Source of the DNA: Terebella lapidaria
Lineage: Eukaryota > Annelida > Polychaeta > Terebellida > Terebellidae
Assembly (NCBI GenBank): GCA_949152475.1
Contig: OX424563.1
Span: 37,582,120 to 37,646,119, forward strand
Length of the DNA: 64,000 nucleotides
Direction of reading: 5' to 3'
Made by a program: the position numbers and the translations under genes. Every line of letters begins with the position of its first letter. The first letter of the stretch is position 1. Positions 1 through 10,394 of the stretch are shown here, one piece after another. A model generated the notes under the pieces. That model ran no database searches. It was not told the origin of the DNA and saw only the letters and a list, made by a program, of their open reading frames with translations.

Positions 1-838
1 GCATCTTGTATGAGCGGATCCATGACGAGCGGGCCCTCATACTTCTTCAGGTTGTCGATATGGACCACCAGTACTCTGTCCGGATCGGAATCCCAACGTA
101 TCCGGTAGTCCACCTCTGTCACCTGTTTCAGTATGGTGAACGGGCCAATCCAAGGCTTCGCAAATTTGTTACCTTGCTTAGCCGGTGGATAATAATAACG
201 CACCTTGTCGCCTTCCGCAAAAACAAGCTTGCTCTTAGCATGTGCGTCATAGCCACGCTTCTGCCAGATGGCAGATTTGTCTAGGTGCGCTCGCGCGAAA
301 TCATGGGCGTTCGCCAGGGCGCGGCGAACCCACTTAACATACTCCGGACCGTGCTGGGGTACTGCACTGATTTCCACAGCAGTTAGATACATAATATCCA
401 TGGGCAGATTGTGTTCCTGGCCGTACAACATCGTGTGTGGAGTTACTCCGGTCGAAGAGAGGACCGACGACCTGTACGCCATCAAGATATATGGGAGGTG
501 GTCATCTCAATCATTCGCACGATCATTTACAAAGGCCGCCAGCATACTGAGGATGGATTGGTTGAACCATTCGACCTGTCCGTCAGACTGAGGCCTGTAA
601 GGGGTGGTCCGCACCTTGGTACTGCCCAGCATCTGTGCTAGGTTCCGGAACAGGTTGCTCTCAAATTGCGTGCCCTGATCCGAATGTAACTGTTTTGGTA
701 CACCATGGTAAACCACCCACCTATTCACCAGCAACCGAGCTACCTCGTCCGCAGTCTGGCGCCGCAGAGGGTTGGCATCGGTATATTCGGTAAAATATAA
801 TCCAAGATCACCAGGATGTACCGGAACCCATGTGGAGT
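1..838 (-). pseudogene. Ty3/gypsy integrase core and C-terminal domain (broken)
   Basis: The minus strand encodes the integrase catalytic core and C-terminal domain. Visible motifs are HSDQGTQFES around the second catalytic Asp (about 670), a PYRPQSDGQVEWFNQS stretch with the catalytic Glu position (about 600), a YRSS..STG..P segment (about 470) and a C-terminal GPF-type domain ending in DNLKKYEG (about 30). One TGA at 507-509 interrupts a frame that is otherwise continuous, at a position where the family normally has Trp. Near 800 a small indel shifts the frame at the beginning of the core. The N-terminal HHCC zinc-binding part and the first part of the core are missing because the RT sequence is fused directly upstream. 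The protein cannot be functional. Confidence 0.88.
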
Positions 839-1557
839 GACCCGATGAACGTCGCGGGGGCGTTGCAGAGCCCGAACGGCATTACCTTAAATTGGTAGAG
901 CCCGTTCTTGGTAACAAAGGCAGTTTTAGCCCTATCACTCTCGTCCATCTCGACCTGCCAATACCCGGAGGCCAGATCCAGAGCACAGAAGTAGTGTGAT
1001 CTGGCCAGGGCATCGAAGGTGTCCTCGATGTGCGAAAGAGGATATGAGTCCTTCCGCATGGCATCGTTGAGTTTACGATAATCCACGCAGAACCTCCACG
1101 AGCCGTCCTTCTTCTTCACCATAACCACAAGACTTGCCCAAGGGCTATCACTGGGTCCGTTGATGTCTAGCTCGAGCATCTTTTGCACCTCCTGGTCTAT
1201 GACCTCTTGGTGCACGATCGCTGCTCGTTGTAGACGCTATTTAATCGGACGCTCGTCCAGGAGGTCAATGCGGTGTTTGGCCACGTCTGTCTTGCCAACC
1301 ACACCATCCGGACTCATAAACACATCCGCATACTGCCGGAGCAGCTTGTGGAGAGCTTGATGCTGATCTTCATCCAGCCGGTCTTTTGGATCTCCGGCGA
1401 CTGCTGCCGAGCAAGCAGCACGACAAACAGGGTCGTTAGGGATAACCCGACTGGACGACGCGAGTGTAGCAGTAGCTGCCACCCAGCCACGTCGCAGTAC
1501 AACTGGAGCATCCGTGGGATTCACCACGAGGAAAGGCATCGTGCGGGTGTCGGACAT
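839..1557 (-). pseudogene. Ty3/gypsy reverse transcriptase, N-terminal half (broken)
   Basis: The minus strand carries the pre-RT linker and the fingers/palm start. Recognisable pieces are SPWASLVVMVKKKDG, FCVDYRKLN, the ALDLASGYWQVEM segment with the first catalytic Asp, and YQFKVMPFGLCNAPATF. Directly after this last motif (near 840) the sequence switches to integrase core, so the YxDD motif, the thumb and connection domains and all of RNase H are absent. A TAG at 1237-1239 breaks the frame where a Gln codon would be one transition away. Upstream, around 1538-1582, a short triplicated motif (CATCGTGCGGG) coincides with the frame change to protease. This is a non-functional remnant. Confidence 0.88.
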
Positions 1558-1661
1558 CGTGCGGGCATCGTGCGGGTGTCGGTTCCTCGGGGAAATTGCT
1601 CACCGGTTGCACTAAACACGGACGACCATCGAGGGGCATGTATGGACGATGCGGCCTCGCC

Positions 1662-2016
1662 TTAATGATCATCTCGCTCAAAGGCCATCCGGAGTTCGCC
1701 GGAGCTGAAATTGGCGATCACCCGGTGGCTCTGGAGAAAGTTCATCCCAATGATCCCGGGCGCTCCGGTATCCGCAACGATTGCCTCTGTTATGTACACC
1801 TTGTCTCCAAGAGTAACAGGCAAATCGATGATTCCATTGATACGGATGCTGTTGTTACCTGCTCCGTGGAGCGTGTAATGACTGGGATCCCGCAACACTA
1901 GGTTGCGGAGCGCTTGCTCTCACTTGAACGTTCCTGTGGCTACGAGGGTAACCTCTGAGCCGGAGTCTACGAGGAACCGAACTGGCTCCCGCCCAAAAGA
2001 CACCAGCATGGATCCC
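1662..2016 (-). pseudogene. Ty3/gypsy aspartic protease (broken)
   Basis: On the minus strand a retropepsin-like segment is visible: the active-site motif FLVDSGSEVT, with the catalytic Asp codon at 1965-1967, followed downstream by a GIIGMNFL motif that matches the conserved second half (hydrophobic-hydrophobic-Gly) of retrotransposon proteases. A TGA at 1920-1922 interrupts the domain between these motifs, and the frame differs from that of RT downstream. In a live element it would cleave the Gag-Pol polyprotein. Confidence 0.75.
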
Positions 2017-2237
2017 TCACCAGCGCGCACGTCGGATGATCGGAGTCACCCGGGGCGCTGGGTTCCGCTCCTCGCTATCTGCCTCAGCTGCGGAGGAGCT
2101 AGACGGATCCTCAAGGACCACTTCCGGAGAAGTTATATCTACTTGAGGGTTGTCCGGCTTGTCCGCAGATAGGGCAGCCTCAGGTGCCACGTAACAACTG
2201 TCCCCGGACGCGGTGTTGGTCGCCACCACGTCCAGTT

Positions 2238-3149
2238 TCAGTTTCCCTTACGCGAAGGTCGGCTTTGCTTTCCTCGAAGGACCTGACCGAAAGGAGGAAT
2301 TCCTCCGGCGCGGATCAGGGAGACTCCCGTGATATCCGCGTGCCCGCAGGCGTTCCAATAATTCCGGACACTCATGCCAAAAGTGTCCCTGCTTGCCGCA
2401 GAAGTAACAGGGACGGTCTGGGTCGGTCCGGAGGTGAACATGCAGCATTCCGCGGGTCCCGGAGCGTCGATTCCTGCGCAGTGCGCAATCCTCTGCGCCA
2501 CAGAGAAATGGTATTCCTCCAAGTCGAACTCATACGGGGACGAGAACGGCGCGACAGCTGGTGCCGCTTGCATGGGCATCCCTGTGGAGGATGCCGGTGT
2601 ACCAACCTGCTGAGGGTTGGGCTCCATGGCGGGCTCCCTGGGAGCCAGGGCAGGCCATGGGGCCACCTGCAATGCTTGTGCAGGAGAAGGGATTGCCGCC
2701 TGTGCGGGTACAGCCGGGGCCGAAGGCATCTGTCTGGGACAGACAGCTACCTCTATCGCGAGGGCGGAGTTAATCGCCTCCTCCATCGATCGCTTCTCAT
2801 GAGTGGCAAGACCATGAGATATATGGTATGGCTGCCCCTCAATGAACTGGTCGATCAGCATCGGCTCAAACCTACTGGCCTCTACGTCCGGATAGGCTCT
2901 CCGGCCAAGTACGCGCAAATTAAAAGCGTACTCGGTTACGGACTCAGTCGGTAGGCGGAGTTGAGCTTTGAACTGTCGCTCAAACATCCGCCTGACCGTT
3001 GTCGGCGTGAACGACAAACGAAGTTGCTGGGCAACCTCGCTGAACGTAGCCGTCCCCACCGGCAGACACTGCATAACCCGGAGGGCCTTTCTTTCCAGGC
3101 TCCCCGAGAGGATATGCCCAGCTTCCTCCTGGGTCCATCCTTCGTACAC
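2238..3149 (-). pseudogene. Ty3/gypsy gag, capsid-like and zinc-knuckle region (broken)
   Basis: The minus strand encodes a gag-like stretch of about 300 residues: a helical capsid-type segment with a VTEYAFNLRVLGRRAYP motif typical of the retrotransposon Gag domain, then a low-complexity Pro/Ala-rich linker. A CCHC zinc knuckle (CYFCGKQGHFWHEC, 2368-2409) lies in a different frame, so at least one frameshift separates it from the capsid part. Gag would form the particle and bind RNA. This copy is inactive because of the frameshift. Confidence 0.75.
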
Positions 3150-3242
3150 CGTCGTCCGCCATACCTGGAGTAAGTAGTCCTCCAGATCGGCGTTATCCTC
3201 GTTGAATTTCTTCCGCCAGGAAGATTGATCTGGCCTTCGGTC

Positions 3243-4073
3243 GCGCGATAAGCGCGCCCGGTTGGCAGATCCAGCTCAGAGGTCGGCAGTGTAAGACGGC
3301 AAGGTCCGAGCACTACCCGCTCCCGCGGCGGAGTCCGCAGCTGCAGACCCGTACGCCACGGACATGGGAGCCGGGAAGCTCACGCTCGCCATCGGGTGCA
3401 TACCCACAGGTAGCCCACCCTGACTTGGTGTGGTCGGGACTCCTGTCGATCCTAATGGATAGGATCCAGACGGGGCGGCATAAATGACGTAGCTGGGGGC
3501 AAAACCGCCGGTTGCCAGCTTGCTCTATGAGCACCTTAACTACCAGGATAGGCTGACCACGCGGCAGCCACTCAAGCCGTGGGAACGGTCGAAGCGGTGG
3601 CCAGCGTGGTGCCCCCAAGTCACGGAGCAGGTGCGGGTCCCATAGTTGAGACCATCGGCGCGATGAGCGCGCCCGGTTGGCAGATCCAGCTCAGGGGTCG
3701 GCAGTGTAAGACGGCAAGGTCCGAGCACTACCCGCTCCCGCGGCGGAGTCCGCAGCTGCACCCGTACGCCACGGACACGGGAGCCGGGAAGCTCACGCTC
3801 GCCGTCGGGTGCATACCCACAGGTAGCCCACCCTGACTTGGTGTGGTCGGGACTCCTGTCGATCCTAATGGATAGGATCCAGACGGGGTGGCATAAATGA
3901 CGTGGCTGGGGGCGAAACCGCCGGTTGCCAGCTTGCTCTTTGAGCACCTTAACTGCCAGGATAGGCTGACCACGTGGCAGCCACTCAAGCCGTGGGAACG
4001 GTCGAAGCGGTGGCCAGCGTGGTGCCCCCAAGTTGCGGAGCAGGTGCGGGTCCCATAGTTGAGACCATCGGCG
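3243..4073. repeat. Tandem duplication of about 415 bp inside gag
   Basis: Two direct copies (about 3243-3657 and 3658-4073) align almost base for base. The offset is 415 bp in the first part and 412 bp after a 3-bp indel in the CTGCAGACCC/CTGCACCC stretch near 3345 and 3758. Both copies end at GAGACCATCGGCG. The duplication is internal to the minus-strand retroelement, between its gag N-terminal and capsid-like parts, and adds to its loss of function unless the extra length was tolerated. Confidence 0.9.
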
Positions 4074-4199
4074 TCTGCGGACTTGGAAGGACTGGGGGAC
4101 AGGCCACAGGCCCAGTCATCCCTGGACTGTAGGGGATCGTCGGATCGTCACTCAAAGCAGCAGGCTGATTCCGCTTGTATTGTTCCAGCGTGACAGAAA

Positions 4200-4873
4200 T
4201 CAGCCCCTGCTCCCTCTCCGATATTGGCCCCGCAAGGCTTGGTGGGTTCGGGAGGGTGAGCGGTTCCGCCGATCTGGTCGTCTCTGATGAGGCGACCGGG
4301 CGCGGTCATAGCGCCCCAAAGGAGCCAGCTCATCTAAGGTGTTAGTGAGCTGGTCTATCACGCCCTGTACGGACCGTCCACCATCCAAGCTGGGAGCTCG
4401 CAAGGGAGTCCACCCAGCCGGTGTCGGTAGCCAGAACAGTTGGTCCATCTGCCCGAGGCCGACCGCGGTGACTGGCACTCGATTCCGGACGTCCGGACAC
4501 GTCCCGCGGAAGAGCGCCGGCCGATGAGGTTGTCCGGACCAGGGCTGGCGCAGAGTGAAGCCGATTCCAGCTCCGCCCACCGCGCCAAACTCGTCGAGGT
4601 TAGGCCTCGGCGGCAACGGCTGTTGCGGCCCTGCAGGGCTTGACTTTATGTCTGAAGACAGAGTCGTAGACGCTGGAGTTGACTCCGCAGACTGGGTCTG
4701 GTCAAGGGGGTCGTCCGGACGCCTTTGGCTATCGCCTGAGTCGCGCTTGGGGGACTCAAGACCGGCCGGCTTGCAATATAATATCCCTTATCTTTCTCTT
4801 TCTCTTTATCACTCATTTTGCTCAAGTGTCCCGGAGGAGGCAAGAGGTCCCCAGGGACGAGGGAGCCAAACAC
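4200..4873 (-). pseudogene. Probable gag N-terminal region of the degenerate element
   Basis: This lies between the primer-binding site and the capsid-like part, on the element's coding strand. Two overlapping frames look compositionally coding: a short one starting with MSDKEKEKDKGYY near 4816, and a longer one covering about 4200-4740 that is rich in Pro, Asp and Ser. They are offset, which implies a frameshift near 4700. No domain is recognised, so assignment to gag rests on position only. The exact start codon is undetermined. Confidence 0.45.
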
Positions 4874-4907
4874 TGCGACATTAGGCTCCGATGGAGCGCC
4901 GTCGGAC

Positions 4908-4927
4908 TGATCCTGGTCACGGCATCA
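4908..4927 (-). promoter_or_regulatory. Primer-binding site, tRNA-His type
   Basis: On the minus strand, immediately after the LTR end (ACTTTACA plus one base), the sequence TGATGCCGTGACCAGGAT matches the complement of the 3' end of a metazoan tRNA-His (TGGTGCCGTGACTCGGAT) at 15 of 18 positions by eye, including TGCCGTGAC. The tRNA sequence is recalled from known vertebrate genes. The position 1-2 nt from the LTR is as expected for minus-strand DNA priming. Confidence 0.65.
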
Positions 4928-4928
4928 T

Positions 4929-5484
4929 TGTAAAGTTTTAACGTCGTCCGCTATCTGGGATCCTCGAGGATAGTCCTTTCACGACAGGTCACCGCGGACG
5001 CTCATCCTTTATCCTCAGATCCTCGCGGATAGTTCGCTCACCGAGGGTCACTGCAGGCGCAGTAATTACTCTATCATTAGAACGTTAACCAGGTAGCAGC
5101 CCGCCCAGCGAGCCCAGACATGCGGACACCACTCAGATACAGGATCATCACCGTGGTGTTAACTGTAAGGCCGGCTCGCCGCGGTTCAGCCTCGGGGGAT
5201 GGAACCCTGGACAGCCCGACAGTCCGCCAGAGTCTGTGTCGCACCATCCCGGGTGGGAGACCGGTGATCCAGAGGGCATGCACCCCGGAGTCATCAAGGT
5301 CTTCGCAACCCGGGCCCCCTATTGAAGTCGTCCCCAGGGGCCCGTGAGGGCCTTAGCCACGGATCGAGGACGTAGAGCTCATGGCCGAGCCCTCCGTCGT
5401 CTCTCTCGCCTTGCTCTGAGACAACTTCTCTGAACAAAACGCCTCCAGAGTATATATAATACACTAGAGTGTTTAACAAAGACA
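4929..5484 (-). mobile_element. 5' LTR of the degenerate Ty3/gypsy element
   Basis: The boundary next to the primer-binding site is well defined (…ACTTTACA on the minus strand, plus coordinate 4929). The outer end is either TGTC at 5484 or TGTTAAAC at 5478. A TATA-like stretch TATTATATATACTC lies near 5445-5458 on the minus strand. The sequence aligns in reverse complement with 7190-7740 over several hundred bases, sharing GGCGAGCCGGCC, ACACCACGGTGATGAT and ATCTGAGTGGTGT, and both end in ACTTTACA. This supports the LTR call. Confidence 0.8.
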
Positions 5485-5734
5485 CCTGCCGCGATCTTTG
5501 GGCAAAATCGCCACATTTCAAAATGGCGTCCATTTTTGACGAAAAATGACCAATTTTGGACTTTGATGGCTGTTTCCTCAAAATTTGTTGCAGTAACTTT
5601 TTTTCTTTTTTCTTAATAATGCATAACACTCCTCATATATACCTTTGTGATTTGTATAAGTTTCGTTGGGAGATAATTATTGGGATTAATATTGTTAATA
5701 TTGGGATTAAATTAATATTGGGATTAGAGACTAG
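5485..5734. other. AT-rich spacer, no gene seen
   Basis: This lies between the LTR and the tandem repeat. I see AT-rich sequence with poly-T runs and short direct repeats of TTGGGATTA (about 5690-5720), and no coding potential. Confidence 0.6.
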
Positions 5735-6790
5735 GATTCAGTTCTGGACATATAGGAAATGATATATGCTGAATATTCTCTTGACCTTGAATTTGACCTC
5801 TGACCTCAGTTTCAAGGTCAGAGCACCAAATGGCTTATATCTCACTTATTATCGACTTTACATCTTACGAATCAATTGTGGACATACGGGACATGATATA
5901 TGCTGAATAATCTCATGACCTTGAATTTGACTTTTGACCTAAATTTCAAGATCACATGACAAAATGGCTAGTATCTCGCTTATTTTCGACTTCACAGCTT
6001 AGGAATCAATTGTTAACATTTAGGAAATGATATGTGCTAAATATTGCCATGACCTTGAGATCGACCTTTGACCTCATTTTCAAGGTCAAAGGACAAAATG
6101 GCTAATATCTTGCTCCTCCATTGACTCTATAGCTTGAGAACCAATTGTGGACATATAGAAAATGATATGTACACTGAATATTTTGATGCCCTTGAATTTG
6201 ACCTTGACCTTATTTTCAAGGTCAGAGCACAAAATGGCTAATATCTCGCTTATTATCAACTTTACAGCTTAGGAATCGATAGTGAACATATAGGAAATGA
6301 TATATGTTGAATATTTTGGTGACCTTGAGTTCGACCTTTGACCTCATTTTCAAGGTCAGGTCACAAATGGCTAATATCTCACTTATTATCAATTTTACAG
6401 CTTAGGAATCAATTGTGGTCAAACTCCATATGCTATATGCTGAATATTCACGTGACCTCGACTTGACCAATGACCTTATTTTCAAGTTTTCTTCGACCTG
6501 ATTTTACAAGGTGACAGGACAAAATGGCTAATATATCACTTATTGACTTCATAGTGTGGGAATCAATGATGGACATATAGGAAATGTTATACACCAAATA
6601 TTCTGATGACCTTGAATTTAGCCTTTGCCTTCGTTTTCAAGGCCACAGGACAATATTGCTAATATCTATCTGATTATTGAATTTACAGCTCAGCAATCAA
6701 CTGTGAACATGATATATGCTCAATATTATATATGCTGAATATTCTTTTGACTTTGAAATTAACCAGTGACATGGCTAACATCTAAAATAT
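5735..6790. repeat. Tandem repeat, about 135-bp unit, about 8 degenerate copies
   Basis: The motif TGGACATATAGGAAATGATA recurs at about 5744, 5879, 6013, 6147, 6283, 6416, 6571 and 6703, a spacing of about 135 bp. Each unit contains TGACCTTGA, usually followed by TTTGACCTTTGACCT and then TTTTCAAGGTCA, and then AAAATGGCTAATATCTC. The copies are old and diverged, with indels in the last two. No coding function is apparent. The half-site arrangement is discussed in the findings. Confidence 0.85.
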
Positions 6791-7189
6791 TAAACATATA
6801 TTGTCCGGTGACATATCTTTGGCCCTTGACCTAATTTTTGTGACTGAAGTCTGAAATTTGGTAAAAAAATTACCGTTTGACACCCAGGTGAAGTATACCA
6901 AGTTATAGAACGATACCATTTAGCATTGCAAAACTGTCGTCAAAAACGGTGTAAACAAGTTAGAAATATCAGAGTATAAGGCACCATCAGCCATCAAACG
7001 TCGTTAGATCAGATGGTAATTCAATATTTCCAAGTTGTGCAAAAGTAAATTTAGAAACATTTCATAGTGTTGTCTATTCTAGTGTTTTTCGAGTCTCGTC
7101 AATCGGAACTGTGACCTGTACTCGTTTCGGTAAATCGGAGCATATCCAATATACCCCATACAACAACGAAAACAACATTTTCTCCAAGC
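6791..7189. other. Intergenic spacer, no feature supported
   Basis: AT-rich unique-looking DNA between the 135-bp repeat and the plus-strand LTR. I found no open frame of note, RNA gene or repeat. Confidence 0.5.
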
Positions 7190-7740
7190 AAATGACATTT
7201 TATATACTCCTAGGCGTTACATTATATAAATAGGCACACGGGTCTCACATACTATCTGTTAAGCTGAATTTTGCCAACAATTTCTCTCACATGGCGAAAC
7301 AAACAAGCACACGTAAATCGCAACCAAACCGCCGTAAACCAATCTATATGGGACGGATAGTCCCCGTGCTTACGCTCGGCTAGAAGTGGGCCAGTAAGGC
7401 CCCGGTGACGATTTCCAGTCGGGGGCCCAGGAGGGGAACTGTGCTGAATCGGAGCTTGCCCTGTGATCACCAGTCTCTCGCACTGGGATGGAGCGACACA
7501 GGCTCTGGCAGCTCGTCGGGCTGTCCGGGGTTCTATCCCCGAGGCGGACCACGGCGAGCCGGCCAGCTACAACTAACACCACGGTGATGATGCTATATCT
7601 GAGTGGTGTCTCCGTCCGGGCTTGCTTAGCGGACTGCTACATAGTTAACGCTAGTACTAAAGTAATTACCTACATCCGCAATGACCCACGGTGAGTGGCC
7701 TAGCCACGAGGATCCGAAATAGTGGACGTCAAACTTTACA
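7190..7740 (+). mobile_element. Solo or partial LTR, plus orientation, related to the LTR at 4929-5484
   Basis: The plus strand here is homologous to the reverse complement of 4929-5484. Shared blocks include ATATACTC near the start, GGGGGCCC, TGATCACCAGTCTC, GGGATGGAGCGACACAG, GGCGAGCCGGCC, ACACCACGGTGATGATG and a final ACTTTACA ending exactly at 7740. A TATA-like ATTATATAAATAGG lies near 7222. No primer-binding site or gag follows, so it is a solo or truncated LTR. Its 5' boundary is approximate because similarity fades before about 7190. Confidence 0.75.
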
Positions 7741-7929
7741 CTATGTTCAATACCTTTTTCTAATACAAGCATTGCACTCCCCTTAAGTACCCTTGATATG
7801 TGAACAGTTTCATTGCTATTGAATTATCGGCCTGAGTGTGGTGGCCATTTTTTATTTTTTGACGGATAGCAAAAAAAAATGTTTTAAAATCACGTTACTA
7901 TTTATTTCGGACCATTTTTAGGCGAAAAA

Positions 7930-8517
7930 TACGGAGCCCCTGAGGTGACATACCAGATATATTTATTAATCCGTGCGCACGAATTAGTAAACCGTGCGCA
8001 CGAATTAGTAAACCGTGGCCACGAATTGGTAAACCGTGGCCACGAATTAGTAAACCGTGGCCACGAATTAGTAAACCATGCGCACGAATTAGTAAACTGT
8101 GCGCACGAATTAGTAAACCGTGGCCACGAATTGGTAAACTGTGGGCACAGATTACCTCAACTAATCTGTGGGCATGATTTAACAACCGTGAGCACGATTT
8201 AATAATTCGTGGGCACGATTTAACAATTCGTGAGCACGAATTAGTATTTCGTGGCCACGGATTGGTATAACTAATCCGTGGGCACGATTTACCAATTCGT
8301 GGGCACGAATTAATATTCCGTGCCCACGAATTAGTAAATCGTGCCCACGAATTGTTAATTCGTGGCCACGAATTGTTAAATTGTGCGCACGGTTTGGTAA
8401 ATCGTGCACACGGATTGGTAAACCGTGCACACGAATTGGTAAACCGTGCGCACGGATTGGTAAACCGTGCGCACGAATTAATAAATATTTTCGGTATGTC
8501 ACCTCAGGGGCTCCGTA
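7930..8517. mobile_element. Foldback/MITE-like element with inverted termini and internal 21-bp palindromic repeats
   Basis: The left end (TACGGAGCCCCTGAGGTG, continuing to ACATACC) is repeated exactly in reverse complement at the right end, 8493-8517. GAAAAA directly flanks both sides (7924-7929 and 8518-8523), a plausible 6-bp target duplication although A-rich. Between the ends are roughly 27 units of 20-21 bp, each with a self-complementary core such as GTGCGCAC or GTGGCCAC followed by GAATTAGTAAACC or variants. There is no transposase, so the element is non-autonomous. Open frames through this repeat on both strands are artefacts of the 21-bp period. Confidence 0.85.
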
Positions 8518-9639
8518 GAAAAATATAACATCTTTGGAAAAAAAAAATTTGAATTTGAAAAATTTTAGCCGTTTTTTTCTTCATTATGGGCACCTCAACT
8601 CTACTCTTAGAATGCTTGAAAATAGAGCTTAGATATTGGCATTTTCGGATCGGAAGTCATATATGGCGATTTGTGTGGTGACCTTGAATATGACCTTCGA
8701 TAACTTTGAAAGTTTAAGATAGCTATTTTGGGGTTAAAAATGGCCAAATTTGCAATTTGTTTGTTTGTTTTTTTCAAACTCAGAACGAGCCTATTGGGAT
8801 ATTTGATGTTGCCTTAAATTCCTAGACCATACATAGACCAGAAAGACCCTAAAAGACATGTGCACAATTTGGCCTTTGGTGCCAAAACACTTGTACATAG
8901 ACTTGTACTCAGGTTTGTAATATAATCATATAGGAAGTCTCACGTGGAGCATCTTTCGGTGACTTTGGCCAAAGCTGACCTTGAATGGTAATTGTCGAGG
9001 TTACGTTTGAAGTAGATAATGTAAATTGATCGATGCAGACTGCTTGTACATGAAGCTTGGGGTTGTATTACGAGCATATGGAAGTCAAATCAGATGATTC
9101 TTGGTAACTCTGAATTTTACCTTTATTGGATTTGAGGTTTTAAAGCAGCACTTTTACTGAAAAAAAGATTAATATGTCGAACTTTTGGCCCGATAACCTA
9201 CATCAGCACGGTGTTGCGACCATCGTCTGTTGCCTAGCCGTCCGACAACAGTTTTACCTTTGAAGTTTAATTACTTATTTCTTTAATTTTTTATGGGTTT
9301 GTTTCTCAATAATGGTGCACACAGTAAGCCTATATACATACACTCAAATTACAATATTCATAAATAAATACACAAAAGTTTATGATGGAATCTTTATGAA
9401 ATTTTGCACGGAAATACCTAAAGAAATAAGTAGAGAAAGAGGTATTTTTCTGTTTCGGATTTCCGAGCTCTTTTTTCAAAATGGCGGCCGTTTTAGATGA
9501 ATCCTTTTACTCAAGAACTGTTCAAACAGTTTTCATAGTTTTATTTCAAAACATGGGATCCATGACATTGTGTAGAAAAATGGAATGCATTGAATTGTTC
9601 GGAAGGCCCGAAATCAAAAAGCAACTAAAAGGCAAAAAA
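8518..9639. other. Intergenic AT-rich DNA, no feature supported
   Basis: Scattered TGACCTTGAA motifs occur (for example near 8680 and 8980) but no clear period. Short open frames at 9312-9756 have no recognisable motif and atypical AT-rich composition; I do not call them genes. Confidence 0.5.
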
Positions 9640-10180
9640 AATTCCCGAAATTCAGATACAAACCTAAATTCTATCTACAGCGTTTTGTATGCAAAGACCA
9701 AATTACACAATTTAGACCAGATACGACCTTCGGATTCGCCGTTCAAGGTCATTTGAGGTCAACTTCCTGACTAACAAAAGATCCTCAATATATTACTTCC
9801 TATTAGTTCATTAATTAAACTAAGCTTTGTCTACAACAGTGATGTACGCAGAGTCCAATTACACAGGTCAGATGTGACCTTCTGATTCACAACTCAAGGT
9901 CATCTGAGGTCAACTTCAAGACTACCAAAAGATCCGCAATATATGACTTCCTGTACGTTCATAATACAAACCTAAGCTCTATCTGCAATCGTCTCGTAAG
10001 TAGAGGTCAAATTACACATTTAAATTTGGACGTGACCTTGAGATTCACCATTCAAAATCATGTGTTGTCAAATTCAAAGTCAACAAAAGGTCCGTCATAT
10101 ATTACTTCCTATATGTCCATAATACATGCTAAAGTTGTATCTGCAATCGCTTTGTCTACAGGGGCCAACTTGTGCATTTA
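9640..10180. repeat. Degenerate tandem repeat, about 150-bp unit, about 3-4 copies
   Basis: The stretch AACAAAAGATCC…ATATTACTTCCT recurs near 9773, 9925 and 10082 (spacing 151 and about 158). Each is followed by ATAATACAAACCTAAGCTCTATCTGCAAT-like sequence, CAAATTACACA, and a GACCTT…ATTCAC…CAAGGTCAT block. The copies are diverged and no coding potential is seen. Confidence 0.75.
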
Positions 10181-10394
10181 AGGCCGTTTGGGCCATTTGA
10201 GCCATTTGAGTGATATGATGCATCTTTATACACAAAATAAACAAAACATAATGTCGTAAATATTTGAAATTAGAGAGAAAGTCACTGAATAAGCTTCAAG
10301 CGAAGTTTTGGGGTTACTTATCCAGCCTTTTGAACGATTCAAGGTCCTATTTCGTCTTTCACAAGGTAACCGGTTGCTAAATGCTATTCACTTG
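10181..10394. other. Spacer, nothing recognised
   Basis: Unique-looking AT-rich DNA between the 150-bp repeat and the SINE. Confidence 0.4.

Larger units (their letters stand above)
1..5484 (-). mobile_element. Degenerate Ty3/gypsy LTR retrotransposon, 3' end outside window
   Basis: Read on the minus strand, the order is LTR, primer-binding site, gag (zinc knuckle), aspartic protease, reverse transcriptase and integrase, which is the Ty3/gypsy order. The integrase C-terminal domain runs to the first bases of the window, so the 3' LTR lies outside. The copy is dead: I see in-frame stops in protease, before RT and in integrase, frameshifts in gag and between protease and RT, and a deletion that joins mid-RT directly to the integrase core. 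A related LTR in the opposite orientation ends at 7740. Family assignment rests on the RT and integrase motifs and is firm; clade is not determined. Confidence 0.9.

Noticed and set aside
6..641. Plus-strand frames at the window start
   Set aside because: They are antisense to the minus-strand integrase pseudogene, whose motifs are unmistakable.
7898..8502. Repetitive open frames such as RAHELVNRGHELVN on both strands
   Set aside because: Artefact of the 21-bp palindromic repeats of the foldback element.
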